Positions 16,447-25,043 of a DNA stretch of 64,000 nucleotides are shown here, in pieces; within the stretch, counting starts at the first letter, position 1, and each line of letters opens with the position of its first letter. This stretch comes from Rhodospirillaceae bacterium (GTDB lineage Bacteria; Pseudomonadota; Alphaproteobacteria; Rhodospirillales; UBA2165): contig JABIHH010000023.1 in NCBI GenBank assembly GCA_018649725.1, positions 1 through 64,000 of the forward strand. The letters are read 5' to 3'. Position numbers and translations under genes: made by a program. The notes under the pieces are model-generated. The model was given only the letters and a program-made list of their open reading frames with translations. It was not told the DNA's origin and did not search any database.

Positions 16447-16866
16447 ATCCAAGACCTATTTTGGTTGATCTGCATAATCGTGCAGAAGATAGCTGACGAA
16501 TTAGCGCGCGGTGTATCATTGCTTCCCCAAAACAACAAGAGACTTCCATTGAACACCGAAATTACATCCCCATATATTTTTTACATCAAGCGATGGGATA
16601 AATCGCTAGTTTATAATGATTATTAGTTTTGTTTGGATTTCTGCGGAAAAATACCCATATTTTTTTTCAAGATGGCTTTACCGATTTATTCTGATCAGGT
16701 ATATGGGGTAAAATGTAAGGGGACCTAACCAAAGTTAGGACTGAATTTTCGAGATCGAGATTTTAAAAATTACGCGGACATAATTGTCCTAACGCAAACG
16801 AGATGAAGGCCTCTATAAGGTGTTTTGTAAAATAGGGCCGAAAATTGGTACACAGGATTGGTACAG
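16447..16866. other. Intergenic region between the two divergent oxidase gene runs
   Basis: 420 bases with no supported gene. Both the leftward assembly genes and the rightward coxBA-ctaG-coxC genes must start here. It is AT-rich around 16560-16700 and holds the small hairpin at 16724-16739. No convincing -35/-10 pair was found; TTTACC (from 16677) with TATATG 17 bases later is the best weak match for the rightward direction. Confidence 0.7.
16724..16739. promoter_or_regulatory. Short inverted repeat CCTAAC-CAAA-GTTAGG
   Basis: Perfect 6-base arms (16724-16729, 16734-16739) with a 4-base loop in the coxB leader, about 130 bases before the start codon. Could be an operator or an mRNA hairpin; too short to be sure, and no T-run follows. 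Confidence 0.3.
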
Positions 16867-17742
16867 ATGCAAAATTATCGCAAGTTTAATCTAGGGTTCT
16901 TTACGGCTGGAATGGCATTCCTCGCCACACTCTTTGCTACAGTGATGTCTAGTGGCGTAAATGCCGCTGAGCCAAAACCCTGGCAGATGAATTTTCAGCC
17001 TGCGGCAACGCCGGTCATGGAAAAAATTACTGATTTCCACAACCTGCTATTGATTGTCGAGGTTGCAATTGTTGTTTTCGTGCTGATTTTGATGCTGATC
17101 ATCATTGTTAAGTTCAATTCGAAAAGCAATCCAGAGCCATCAAAGACAACGCATAACACAGCGTTGGAAGTTGTTTGGACGGTGATACCAATCGTTATCC
17201 TGATTGTCTTGGCTGTGCCGTCGATGAAATTACTGTTCTTTATGGATAAAGCGCAAAACCCTGAGATGACTTTGAAGATTACCGGCCATCAATGGTATTG
17301 GTCTTATCAATATCCCGACAATGGTAACTTCGAATTCGACAGTAACATTGTTCCTGATGATGAGATTAAACCTGGTCAGCGTCGCTTGCTGGAAGTCGAC
17401 AATCAGGTGGTCATTCCGGTGAACACAGAAATTCGCTTGTTGATGACATCTGACGATGTGATCCACAACTGGGCGATTCCAGCCTTTGGTGTCAAAATGG
17501 ACACCGTGCCGGGCCGGACCAACGAATCATGGATTAAGGTGACCAAGCCGGGCGTTTATTACGGGCAATGCTCGGAGCTTTGCGGTATTAACCATGGCTT
17601 TATGCCAATCGCTGTTAATGTCGTATCCAAAGCAGATTTCAAAAAATGGACGGTTAAAGCCAAAAAAGAATTTGCCAAAGTTAACGATGGGCCTGTCAGG
17701 GTCGTCAAAATGAAATCTTCTGCGACCGCAGAAATTCGCTAA
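16867..17742 (+). CDS. coxB: Cytochrome c oxidase subunit II
   Basis: 291 residues. An N-terminal signal helix ends near VNAAEPKPW, two membrane helices span about 50-75 and 95-115, and the periplasmic cupredoxin domain carries the CuA site: CSELCGINHGFM with the preceding His in DDVIHNWAIP. The aromatic patch GHQWYWSYQYPD is the electron entry motif. It takes electrons from cytochrome c and passes them to heme a in subunit I. TTG at 16858 is also in frame, but AGGA lies 9 bases before ATG 16867, which I use. First gene of the rightward oxidase operon. Confidence 0.97.
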   Translation: MQNYRKFNLGFFTAGMAFLATLFATVMSSGVNAAEPKPWQMNFQPAATPVMEKITDFHNLLLIVEVAIVVFVLILMLIIIVKFNSKSNPEPSKTTHNTALEVVWTVIPIVILIVLAVPSMKLLFFMDKAQNPEMTLKITGHQWYWSYQYPDNGNFEFDSNIVPDDEIKPGQRRLLEVDNQVVIPVNTEIRLLMTSDDVIHNWAIPAFGVKMDTVPGRTNESWIKVTKPGVYYGQCSELCGINHGFMPIAVNVVSKADFKKWTVKAKKEFAKVNDGPVRVVKMKSSATAEIR

Positions 17743-17778
17743 CTTGGGCGAGATTAAGATTTAAGAGGTAGTTTAAAA

Positions 17779-19377
17779 ATGTCAGATACCGCACACGACC
17801 ATCACGATCATCGTCCAACTGGTTGGAAACGTTGGGTTTACTCAACCAACCATAAAGATATTGGTACAATGTACCTCGCCTTGGCGATGGTGGCGGCCAT
17901 TGTTGGCGCTGCAGCTTCAGTTGTGATCCGGATGGAATTACATCAGCCGGGAATTCAATTCATCACCGATTTTCAATTTTATAATGTCTTGGTGACGGCG
18001 CATGGCTTTATCATGGTTTTCTTTGTTGTCATGCCGGCCCTAATCGGTGGTTTTGGTAACTGGTTCATCCCCTTGATGGTGGGTACGCCCGACATGGCGT
18101 TCCCGCGGATGAACAACCTTAGCTTTTGGCTGGTTGCCGCAGGCTTGGTGTTGTTGGTGATTGCCGGCTTAATTGATGGCGGGCCAGGTACGGGTTGGAC
18201 GGTTTATCCGCCGCTTGCTAATGCCGATTATCATCCAGGTATGGCGGTTGATTTTGGTATTCTCGCCCTTCACTTAGCGGGTGCGTCTTCAATCTTGGGT
18301 GCGATTAACTTTATCACGACCATTATTAACATGCGTGCCCCTGGTATGACTTTCCATCGCATGCCTTTGTTCATCTGGGCCATGCTTTTGACAGCTATCC
18401 TGCTGCTCTTAGCTATCCCTGTATTGGCTGGTGCGTTGACCATGCTGTTGACCGATCGTAATTTCGGTACAGCCTTCTTCTCACCTGAGGGTGGTGGTGA
18501 TCCAATTCTGTGGCAGCACCTGTTCTGGTTCTTTGGTCATCCCGAAGTGTACATCATGATCATCCCGGCTTTTGGTGTGATCAGTGAAATCGTTTCAACA
18601 TTTTCTAAAAAGCCAATCTTCGGTTATCTCGGCATGGCTTATGCGATGGCGGCGATCGGTGTTGTTGGCTTCGTAGTTTGGGCTCACCACATGTATACGG
18701 TTGGCTTTAACGTTGAAACGCGGGCTTACTTTACGCTGGCGACGATGGTGATTGCTGTGCCGACCGGTGTTAAAATCTTCAGTTGGCTGGCGACCATGTG
18801 GGGTGGCTCGATCAAATTCGACACCCCAATGCTTTATGCCATGGGCTTCATCTTCCTCTTTGTGGTAGGTGGTGTTACCGGCGTGACCTTGGCGAATGCG
18901 GGTAGCGATATGGCGTTCCATGATACCTATTTCGTCGTTGCTCACTTCCATTATGTGCTGTCGATTGCCGCGATCTTTGCCATGTATGCCGGCTTCTTTT
19001 ACTGGATCGGCAAGATGTCGGGTAAGCAATATCCTGAAGGTCTCGCGCGTTTGCAGTTTTGGATTACCTTTGTTGGTGTCAATGTCCTGTTCTTCCCGCA
19101 GCATTTTGCCGGTATGGCTGGTATGCCGCGTCGGATCCCCGACTATCCGGATGCCTATGCAGGGTGGAATATGATTTCTAGCTATGGCGCTTATATCACA
19201 GCGATTGGCGGACTATTATTCTTTGTCGTTCTTTGGAAAACACTGACGTCGAAGGAAACCGTTGCAGCTAATCAATGGGGCGAAGGTGCAAGTACGTTGG
19301 AGTGGACTGTTGCCTCTCCGGCACCGTTCCACACGCACGAAGATACGCCAAAAGTTGGCTCTCAGCCGGCTGAGTAA
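17779..19377 (+). CDS. coxA: Cytochrome c oxidase subunit I (aa3 type)
   Basis: 532 residues, twelve helices. All catalytic landmarks of a type A oxidase are visible: [11 protein letters not shown] (helix II heme a His), [12 protein letters not shown] (copper B His and the cross-linked Tyr), WAHHMYTVG (copper B His pair), and [10 protein letters not shown] (heme a3 and heme a ligands); [13 protein letters not shown] precedes them. It reduces oxygen to water and pumps protons across the inner membrane. It starts 36 bases after coxB behind AGAGG. Confidence 0.98.
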   Translation: MSDTAHDHHDHRPTGWKRWVYSTNHKDIGTMYLALAMVAAIVGAAASVVIRMELHQPGIQFITDFQFYNVLVTAHGFIMVFFVVMPALIGGFGNWFIPLMVGTPDMAFPRMNNLSFWLVAAGLVLLVIAGLIDGGPGTGWTVYPPLANADYHPGMAVDFGILALHLAGASSILGAINFITTIINMRAPGMTFHRMPLFIWAMLLTAILLLLAIPVLAGALTMLLTDRNFGTAFFSPEGGGDPILWQHLFWFFGHPEVYIMIIPAFGVISEIVSTFSKKPIFGYLGMAYAMAAIGVVGFVVWAHHMYTVGFNVETRAYFTLATMVIAVPTGVKIFSWLATMWGGSIKFDTPMLYAMGFIFLFVVGGVTGVTLANAGSDMAFHDTYFVVAHFHYVLSIAAIFAMYAGFFYWIGKMSGKQYPEGLARLQFWITFVGVNVLFFPQHFAGMAGMPRRIPDYPDAYAGWNMISSYGAYITAIGGLLFFVVLWKTLTSKETVAANQWGEGASTLEWTVASPAPFHTHEDTPKVGSQPAE

Positions 19378-19407
19378 GCAGATTAGATAGGACGATAGGT
19401 TTAGTTT

Positions 19408-20076
19408 ATGACCGACACTAAAGATAAAATGAAACTCCAGACGAGTGATATGCGTGAGCCAAAAACGCGCAATGGTGTCACGGCTGTGATTTTGTTTGGC
19501 TTGGTGGTGGGCATGACAGGCTTGGCCTTTGCGTCCGATCCGCTCTATCGGATTTTCTGTCAGGTTACGGGTTATGGCGGGACGACAAAAGTTGCAGAGG
19601 CTGTACCGGACTCTCAGATCATCGATCAGGTGGTTACCGTTCGGTTTGATGCCAATGTAAATAAGTCCCTGGCATGGCGCTTTAAGCCGGTACAGAATAC
19701 GATCAAGGTTCGCCTCGGTGAGCCTGCAATTGCTTTTTATGAAGCGACGAATGTTTCTGATAAGGCGATCGTTGGCACGGCGACGTTCAATGTTGCGCCC
19801 TTTAAAGCGGGCGAGTATTTCAGCAAAATTGAATGTTTCTGTTTTACCGAACAGGTTTTAAAGCCAGGCCAAACCGTACAAATGCCGGTCACGTTCTTTG
19901 TCGATCCGGCGATCTTAAAAGATCGAAATTCGGCAGATGTTAAAACCATTACGCTTTCCTACACTTTCTTTGCGAGCGATGATCAGAGCGAAGCACTAAA
20001 GCTCAAAACATTGCAAGTTATAAGCAAAGGGCAGGGCAGCACATTAAGTTCACGTGAGGTTATTCCGAAAGGGTGA
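19408..20076 (+). CDS. ctaG: Cytochrome c oxidase copper chaperone CtaG (Cox11)
   Basis: 222 residues: one N-terminal membrane anchor (about 25-47) and a periplasmic immunoglobulin-like domain containing the paired Cys in KIECFCFTEQ that bind Cu(I), followed by LKPGQTVQMPVTFFVDP, the Cox11 signature. It delivers copper to the copper B site of subunit I. The N-terminus is a little longer than usual. Located between coxA and coxC, the normal alphaproteobacterial order. Confidence 0.95.
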   Translation: MTDTKDKMKLQTSDMREPKTRNGVTAVILFGLVVGMTGLAFASDPLYRIFCQVTGYGGTTKVAEAVPDSQIIDQVVTVRFDANVNKSLAWRFKPVQNTIKVRLGEPAIAFYEATNVSDKAIVGTATFNVAPFKAGEYFSKIECFCFTEQVLKPGQTVQMPVTFFVDPAILKDRNSADVKTITLSYTFFASDDQSEALKLKTLQVISKGQGSTLSSREVIPKG

Positions 20077-20124
20077 TCTCATAATATTTGTTAACCATGA
20101 AGCAAACCGTGGGGAAAAATAACC

Positions 20125-20946
20125 ATGGCTACAGACGCAGCTAAAACACATCCGTGGCACATACCTGAGCCAAGCCCATGGCCAATTGTCGGCACCATTG
20201 CCGGCTTTATAATGGCCGTTGGCGGTATCTGGTATATGCATGAAGGTCCGATCTACCTATTTGGTGTCGGTGTCTTAATCTTGTTGTTCACTTTTTATGG
20301 CTGGTGGCGCCAAGTCATCATTGAGGCTAATACCGCTGGTGAGCATTCTGAAGAAGTGAAAGTCGGATTGCGTTACGGCTTTATATTCTTCATTGCCTCT
20401 GAGGTAATGTTCTTCTTTGCTTTCTTCTGGGCTTTTTTCCATTCGAGCCTGCCGATCCTGAGCAATGTTGCTCAAGTGTGGCCGCCTGAAGGAATCGAGT
20501 TGATCCCAGCTGGTGGCGTGCCGCTACTCAATACGTTGATCCTGTTGTCTTCAAGTGCAACGGTGACCGTCGCGCACCATGCTTTGATCGACGACAATCG
20601 TAAGAAAGCGATTACCTGGACATGGATCACGGCCATATTGGGGGCGATCTTCTTGTTCTTCCAGGCAGAAGAGTACATCGAGGCGACGTTTAAATTGTCT
20701 GATGGTATCTATCCGTCAACTTTCTATCTAGCGACCGGCTTCCACGGCTTTCACGTTTTTGTTGGAACCTGTTTCTTGATCGTCTGTGCATTGCGCCTGC
20801 AAAAGGGCCACTTCAAGCCAGACCATCATATTGGCTATGAGGCAGCTGCCTGGTATTGGCACTTTGTTGATGTTGTTTGGATATTCCTCTACATCAATGT
20901 CTATATCTGGGGTTCTTCCTCCTTCGGGCATATTACTGCCGGATAG
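20125..20946 (+). CDS. coxC: Cytochrome c oxidase subunit III
   Basis: 273 residues with seven helices. Motifs include HPWHIPEPSPWPI at the N-terminus, ASEVMFFFAFFWAFFHSS with the functional Glu, GFHGFHVFVGTCFL, and the C-terminal YWHFVDVVWIFLYINVYIWG. It stabilises the oxidase core and assists proton uptake. GGGGA precedes the ATG by 9 bases. Six bases separate it from the DUF983 gene. Confidence 0.97.
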   Translation: MATDAAKTHPWHIPEPSPWPIVGTIAGFIMAVGGIWYMHEGPIYLFGVGVLILLFTFYGWWRQVIIEANTAGEHSEEVKVGLRYGFIFFIASEVMFFFAFFWAFFHSSLPILSNVAQVWPPEGIELIPAGGVPLLNTLILLSSSATVTVAHHALIDDNRKKAITWTWITAILGAIFLFFQAEEYIEATFKLSDGIYPSTFYLATGFHGFHVFVGTCFLIVCALRLQKGHFKPDHHIGYEAAAWYWHFVDVVWIFLYINVYIWGSSSFGHITAG

Positions 20947-20952
20947 AAACAT

Positions 20953-21330
20953 ATGAGTGATCGCCAAGACGAACGATCCGGCGACTCACCTATCAAGTTT
21001 GCAACACTTGGCCGTTGCCCCCGCTGTGGGCGCGGCCATTTGTTTGCCGGCTATTTGCTGGTCGCTGATCAGTGCAGCGAGTGTGGGCTAGATTTGGGCG
21101 GTGAAGATGCAGCCGATGGTCCGGCCGTCTTTATTATGCTGATTGTCGGTTTTATCATTGCCGGAGCGGCACTATGGCTCGAGCTTAGCTTTGAGCCGCC
21201 GACCTGGGTGCATATGGTCATCTGGCCGCCGGTGATCCTAATTCTCTGCCTCGGCGCCCTCCGCCCTTTCAAAGGCGCCTTCATCGGCGCGCAATACAAA
21301 TACCGCTCGACCGACAAGTCAGAGCCTTAA
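20953..21330 (+). CDS. DUF983 zinc-ribbon membrane protein
   Basis: 125 residues: two Cys pairs (GRCPRCGRGHLF and DQCSECGLDL) form a likely zinc ribbon, followed by GPAVFIMLIVGFII and a second membrane helix. DUF983 genes follow coxC in many Alphaproteobacteria and are thought to help oxidase assembly, though no mechanism is established. It ends the rightward oxidase operon; a weak AT hairpin follows. Confidence 0.9.
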   Translation: MSDRQDERSGDSPIKFATLGRCPRCGRGHLFAGYLLVADQCSECGLDLGGEDAADGPAVFIMLIVGFIIAGAALWLELSFEPPTWVHMVIWPPVILILCLGALRPFKGAFIGAQYKYRSTDKSEP

Positions 21331-21353
21331 AAAATACATTAGGTGTACTTTTT
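21329..21353. terminator. Weak AT-rich bidirectional terminator candidate
   Basis: AAAAAATACA-ttagg-TGTAcTTTTT between the converging DUF983 and Mla lipoprotein genes. The stem is short with one bulge, and the A-tract/T-tract pairing gives T-runs in both directions. Weak GC content lowers confidence. Confidence 0.4.
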
Positions 21354-21360
21354 AAGCTCG

Positions 21361-21975
21361 TTATACCTTTCCCCGAAGATCGCTCAGAAACGCGCCGATG
21401 ATTTGATTGATGCCGGTGCTGAAAGCCTGGACGGCGGCTGTCACACTTGCATTTCTTGAAGGTGTTTCCACGGTATAGGTATTCAAATGAATGAGCTGGT
21501 CGAGCTTCGCGTTCTTGAGGCTAAGTTCAAGTGAGACGACCACTTTATTCTCTTGGCCGGTGATTTGTTCAAAGCGGAATATTTTACCGGCGAGAATAAA
21601 ATCCGGCTCAATTCTGAGATTGGGCGTGACGATCGACTTTGCCGCATTGCTCAGCTGTAATTGGGCCGCAAGCGCATTTTACAGCATGATTGAGGGTGGT
21701 TGTGACCAGAAATGGTAATGATAGGACTGTATCTCGGAGGATTTGGTGGAGCTGGTGAACAAAATTGGCCGGCTGTCCAAGAGGCCATCGGCGATTAGGC
21801 GTTCCACTTCAACAATGCCGTCGAGCTTTACTGTGGTGGCTTTTGAGCTGGAAGATAAATTGAGGCGATAATAATGATCATCCGGGACCGGCGCTTGGGA
21901 ACAGGCACTGAGCATCCCAACCAGGCCAGGAGCGAGGAAACCACGCGAAAGTTTTTTAAAAATTTGTTTCACCAT
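21361..21975 (-). pseudogene. Mla-type ABC transport auxiliary lipoprotein, interrupted by in-frame TAA
   Basis: The start ATG at 21975 (GGGGGAG 6 bases upstream) leads into a lipoprotein signal with lipobox in GMLSACSQ. The frame meets TAA at 21681-21679, the 99th codon, then continues in the same frame to 21361 with coherent protein (NALAAQLQLSNAAKSIVT, then AGKIFRFEQITG). Replacing TAA with CAA restores a 204-residue protein of the ABC-type transport auxiliary lipoprotein (PqiC/LptE-like) kind that normally ends mce/mla operons. Truncation would remove more than half of the mature domain. It follows mlaD with overlapping stop and ribosome site. Nonsense mutation, base error or readthrough cannot be told apart here. 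Confidence 0.8.
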
Positions 21976-21989
21976 TACAATCTCCCCCA

Positions 21990-23000
21990 TTATTTCTGGC
22001 CATCATTTTTTTGAGCTTTCTCAGCCGGTGCGGTGCCACCTAACAGCAATCCCGGGTTCTTTCTAATTTGGCGGCTAAACTCAAACATGTTGCGGCTGGC
22101 CCCTTCCAAATTTTGATTTATTGCACTGATGTGCCGCGAGATGGTTTCGACCGTGTGGCGCAAATCGACGACCGAGCGATCAACATCCAAGCGGTTGTCG
22201 GAGATAACCGAGCCGACATCCCCCATCAAGATATCGAGTGATTTCTGTGTCTTTGAAAACTCGACAGTGAGCTTGGCCAGATTACCGGTGGTGAGTTCCA
22301 TGTCGTCAATGATCGAATTTAAAGCCTCAACATTCTCCGGGTTTAAAACCTTGGAAAACTGATCAGCACTGACATTCAGTTTTTTGGAGAATCTGGCAAT
22401 GTTGTCGACAATCTCTGGCGTCTGTTCCGTCAAATCGCCGATTAAGAGCCTGACATCTTCAATAAGGGCAGCGCCCTTGGCATCCAGCAGGTCGCCGAAT
22501 GTTCCAACGGTTTTGTTCATGTTGGATAAAAGTGGCTTAATATCCGTTTCGGCCAAAGAACTGATATCGCGGGCAAGATTAGACACCGCTGCCATAACAT
22601 TGGCAGAGGGTGCGCTGATAATTTGAGAACCCGGTTCTAAATTATCCGTTGCTTTACCAGCGTTGAGGCTGATGGTGACTGCTGCTAAGAGACCCGAAGA
22701 TGCAATCTCGGCTTTGGTGTCGGCTGGAATTTTCCAGCCTTCGGTTACCGCAAGGTCAACGCGAAAGCGAATTCGGTCTTTCTCTTGGATCGGCTTAACT
22801 TGCTCGACTTGACCGATGGGGAAGCCTTCATAAAGCACGCGGGTGCCGAATTCAATGCCGGTGACATTGTCATAGACGGCATAATAGTCATCGGTGGCAC
22901 CGGTTCGCCCGGTTAACAGGGCAACCGATGTCACCACACCGGCGATGACCAGCAACACAAAAGTGCCGACAATCAGATAATTAGCTTTGTTGTTTTTCAC
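21990..23000 (-). CDS. mlaD: MlaD-like MCE substrate-binding protein
   Basis: 336 residues: one N-terminal anchor helix (about 8-30), then a single MCE domain (about 38-115; YDNVTGIEFGTRVLYEGFPIG, ITISLN), then a long helical tail up to residue 310 that probably forms a coiled-coil or tube as in longer MCE proteins. It should bind and pass lipids between inner-membrane MlaE and the outer membrane. It is longer than E. coli MlaD (about 180 residues), closer to TGD2 and PqiB-type tails. 30 bases separate it from mlaF. Confidence 0.9.
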   Translation of the reverse strand: MKNNKANYLIVGTFVLLVIAGVVTSVALLTGRTGATDDYYAVYDNVTGIEFGTRVLYEGFPIGQVEQVKPIQEKDRIRFRVDLAVTEGWKIPADTKAEIASSGLLAAVTISLNAGKATDNLEPGSQIISAPSANVMAAVSNLARDISSLAETDIKPLLSNMNKTVGTFGDLLDAKGAALIEDVRLLIGDLTEQTPEIVDNIARFSKKLNVSADQFSKVLNPENVEALNSIIDDMELTTGNLAKLTVEFSKTQKSLDILMGDVGSVISDNRLDVDRSVVDLRHTVETISRHISAINQNLEGASRNMFEFSRQIRKNPGLLLGGTAPAEKAQKNDGQK

Positions 23001-23030
23001 TTGATTATAATCCTCATCAGATTGTCATCC

Positions 23031-23870
23031 CTATAACGGCGTGTCGGTCTGGGGTCCGTAGTCGGTACCGGTAAGCCGCGCCAAATATTCATCGGCATCA
23101 ATTATTTCTTCTTCCGTGCGGCGGTTAAGAATATTTTGAATACGTTGGTTTGAGCTGCCGCGAATTTCATCGACCGTGCCACACATTAAAATATCGCCGC
23201 GATCCAATACGGTTATCCGATCGGCAATTTTAAAGGCACTGTCCAATTCATGGGTCACCACAACAATGCTCATCCGCATGGCATCGCGTAATTTTAGGAT
23301 CAAATCATCGAGCGCCGAAGCAACGACCGGATCCAGCCCGGCGCTGGGCTCGTCACAAAAGAGAATTTTTGGGTCCATAATGATGGCGCGTGCCATCGCC
23401 GCCCGCTTAATCATACCGCCCGATAGCTCTGACGGCATTAGATCTTCAAAACCCGCGAGGTCTACGACTTCGAGTTTCATCCGCGCCATAATATCCTGGG
23501 TCAAATCATCCAGCTTAGTGTGTTCTGCCAGGGGTAATTTAATGTTCTCGCCAACACTCATAGAGCTGAATAGTGCGCCGCTCTGAAAAGCCACGCCAAT
23601 TTTTTTGCTAAGCTCGGTGCGGCCTTTAACATCTAGTTCAGCGACATCCTGGCCCAATAATTTCATTGTACCAGCCGTTCTTTGCTCCAATGAAAGCAAA
23701 TGGCGCATGAGGGTGGATTTGCCGGAGCCACTGCCTCCCATGATCACCATGATCTCGCCTTCACGGACATCAAAGTCGATGCCGTTGAGGATTTTCCGGG
23801 GGCCGTAATGGGTGACGAGGCCGGTCACTTCAATTGCCAAGGGCGTGTCTGCTGTGAGTTCAGTCATCAT
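23031..23870 (-). CDS. mlaF: MlaF-like ABC ATP-binding protein
   Basis: 279 residues. Walker A GGSGSGKST, signature LSGGMIKRAAMARAI, Walker B ILFCDEPSAGLDPV and switch His in VVTHELDS are intact. The variant signature with MIKR instead of QQQR is typical of MlaF/Mkl proteins. It energises lipid transport with MlaE. ATG overlaps the mlaE stop by one base; a second ATG follows immediately. Confidence 0.95.
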   Translation of the reverse strand: MMTELTADTPLAIEVTGLVTHYGPRKILNGIDFDVREGEIMVIMGGSGSGKSTLMRHLLSLEQRTAGTMKLLGQDVAELDVKGRTELSKKIGVAFQSGALFSSMSVGENIKLPLAEHTKLDDLTQDIMARMKLEVVDLAGFEDLMPSELSGGMIKRAAMARAIIMDPKILFCDEPSAGLDPVVASALDDLILKLRDAMRMSIVVVTHELDSAFKIADRITVLDRGDILMCGTVDEIRGSSNQRIQNILNRRTEEEIIDADEYLARLTGTDYGPQTDTPL

Positions 23871-24697
23871 TATCTTGTCACCACAAAGGCAAATAGCATA
23901 TCGGTGACGACGATCGCTGAGATCGCCTGGACAACTGCCCGCGTTGTTACTTTACCGACACCTTCAGCACCGCCGGTCACAGAGGCACCATTTACGATAC
24001 CAATCAAGGTAATCAATACGGCGAAAATTGATGCCTTACCAAGTCCATGCCAAAGATCGCCAACAGAAAGGATCTCTATGGTCTGGCTCCAATAGGCCGC
24101 CTGGCTGATGCCGAGATCGAGCGACACGAAAATCCCAGCGGCATAAAGGGCAACTAGGTCAGACAAAAATGTCAACGAAGGCAGCATGACCATCATCGCA
24201 ATTAAGGAGGGCACGACCAGATAGCGTACTGGATGGATGCCCATAACGCGGAGGGCATCAATTTCCTGATTAATCTGCATGGTGCTGAGACGGGCGGCAA
24301 GCGCCGAGCCGGACCGCCCGGCGACCAAAATACCGGTAATGAGCGCAGAAAATTCACGGACGACAGATAATGAAATGCCGACAACAACCCGCGATTCCGC
24401 GCCAAAGGTTCTAAGTGTATGGATGCCTTGGATCGCCAGCATGACCCCGATCGTTGCTGAAAGCAGGGCGACAATCGGAATGGCGCGGATGCCAATTTCC
24501 ATCATTTGAGCGAAAACCGCATTTGTGCGGACGGGCTGCTTGAGCTTTGGACCTAAAAATAGCCAGTAAACGCTTTCGCCAATGAGCACGCCCCAATGAC
24601 CAAAGACTTCGATGGCACTGATCGTACCGCGCCCGATTTTTTCGGTGAAGCGGATCACCGTGCTTTCCTGGGCCTCATTACTTGAATCAGCTGGCAT
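23870..24697 (-). CDS. mlaE: MlaE-like ABC permease
   Basis: 275 residues with about five to six membrane segments and the MlaE/DUF140 signature region ALITGILVAGRSGSALAARL and EIDALRVMGI. The N-terminal amphipathic part begins after 30 polar residues. It forms the membrane core of the lipid transporter. It begins 3 bases after the STAS gene stop codon, so the two are translationally linked, as in E. coli where a STAS protein (MlaB) binds MlaF. Confidence 0.94.
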   Translation of the reverse strand: MPADSSNEAQESTVIRFTEKIGRGTISAIEVFGHWGVLIGESVYWLFLGPKLKQPVRTNAVFAQMMEIGIRAIPIVALLSATIGVMLAIQGIHTLRTFGAESRVVVGISLSVVREFSALITGILVAGRSGSALAARLSTMQINQEIDALRVMGIHPVRYLVVPSLIAMMVMLPSLTFLSDLVALYAAGIFVSLDLGISQAAYWSQTIEILSVGDLWHGLGKASIFAVLITLIGIVNGASVTGGAEGVGKVTTRAVVQAISAIVVTDMLFAFVVTR

Positions 24698-24700
24698 TAA

Positions 24701-25033
24701 TTAACTCTCACCTTTGATGCCATCGTCAATTGTTCCATAGATGGTAAAAACCTTATCAAGCCGGGCCAATTCCAATACCCGGAGCGCTGACTCGCTCACC
24801 TGAACGAGGCCGAAGCCTTTGCCAGTGGATTTTGCCGCCTGTAAGGTTTCCACGAGAGACGCAATACCGGAACTATCGATGTAATTAACCTCGGCCAGGT
24901 CAGCCAAGACGGGCATTTTCTTGTCGACGGCTGCCAGTAAAACTTCTCGGGCAATAGGCGAGCTTTCGAGATCAACATCGCCACTTAATGCGACAATGCT
25001 GACGCCGTCCTGTTCCGTAATCGAATGCTCCAT
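24701..25033 (-). CDS. STAS-domain protein (anti-sigma antagonist or MlaB-like)
   Basis: 110 residues, a single STAS domain with the phosphorylatable serine site NYIDSSGIASL. GGGAG lies 5 bases before ATG 25033; an in-frame TTG at 25054 is less likely. Position is ambiguous: upstream is a SpoIIE phosphatase fused to an anti-sigma kinase-like domain (partner-switching partners), downstream is mlaE, whose usual partner MlaB is also a STAS protein. The intact Ser motif favours phosphorylation control; MlaB-like binding to the ABC protein is the other option. Confidence 0.87.
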   Translation of the reverse strand: MEHSITEQDGVSIVALSGDVDLESSPIAREVLLAAVDKKMPVLADLAEVNYIDSSGIASLVETLQAAKSTGKGFGLVQVSESALRVLELARLDKVFTIYGTIDDGIKGES

Positions 25034-25043
25034 GTGTTCTCCC

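Noticed and set aside
16328-16549. 73-codon minus-strand frame between DUF420 and coxB
   Set aside because: Its residues lack a pattern, and it covers the better-supported 31-residue peptide in another frame.
21361-21543. Separate 60-codon gene starting at GTG 21543
   Set aside because: It is in frame with, and continues, the interrupted lipoprotein; it has no signal or start context of its own.
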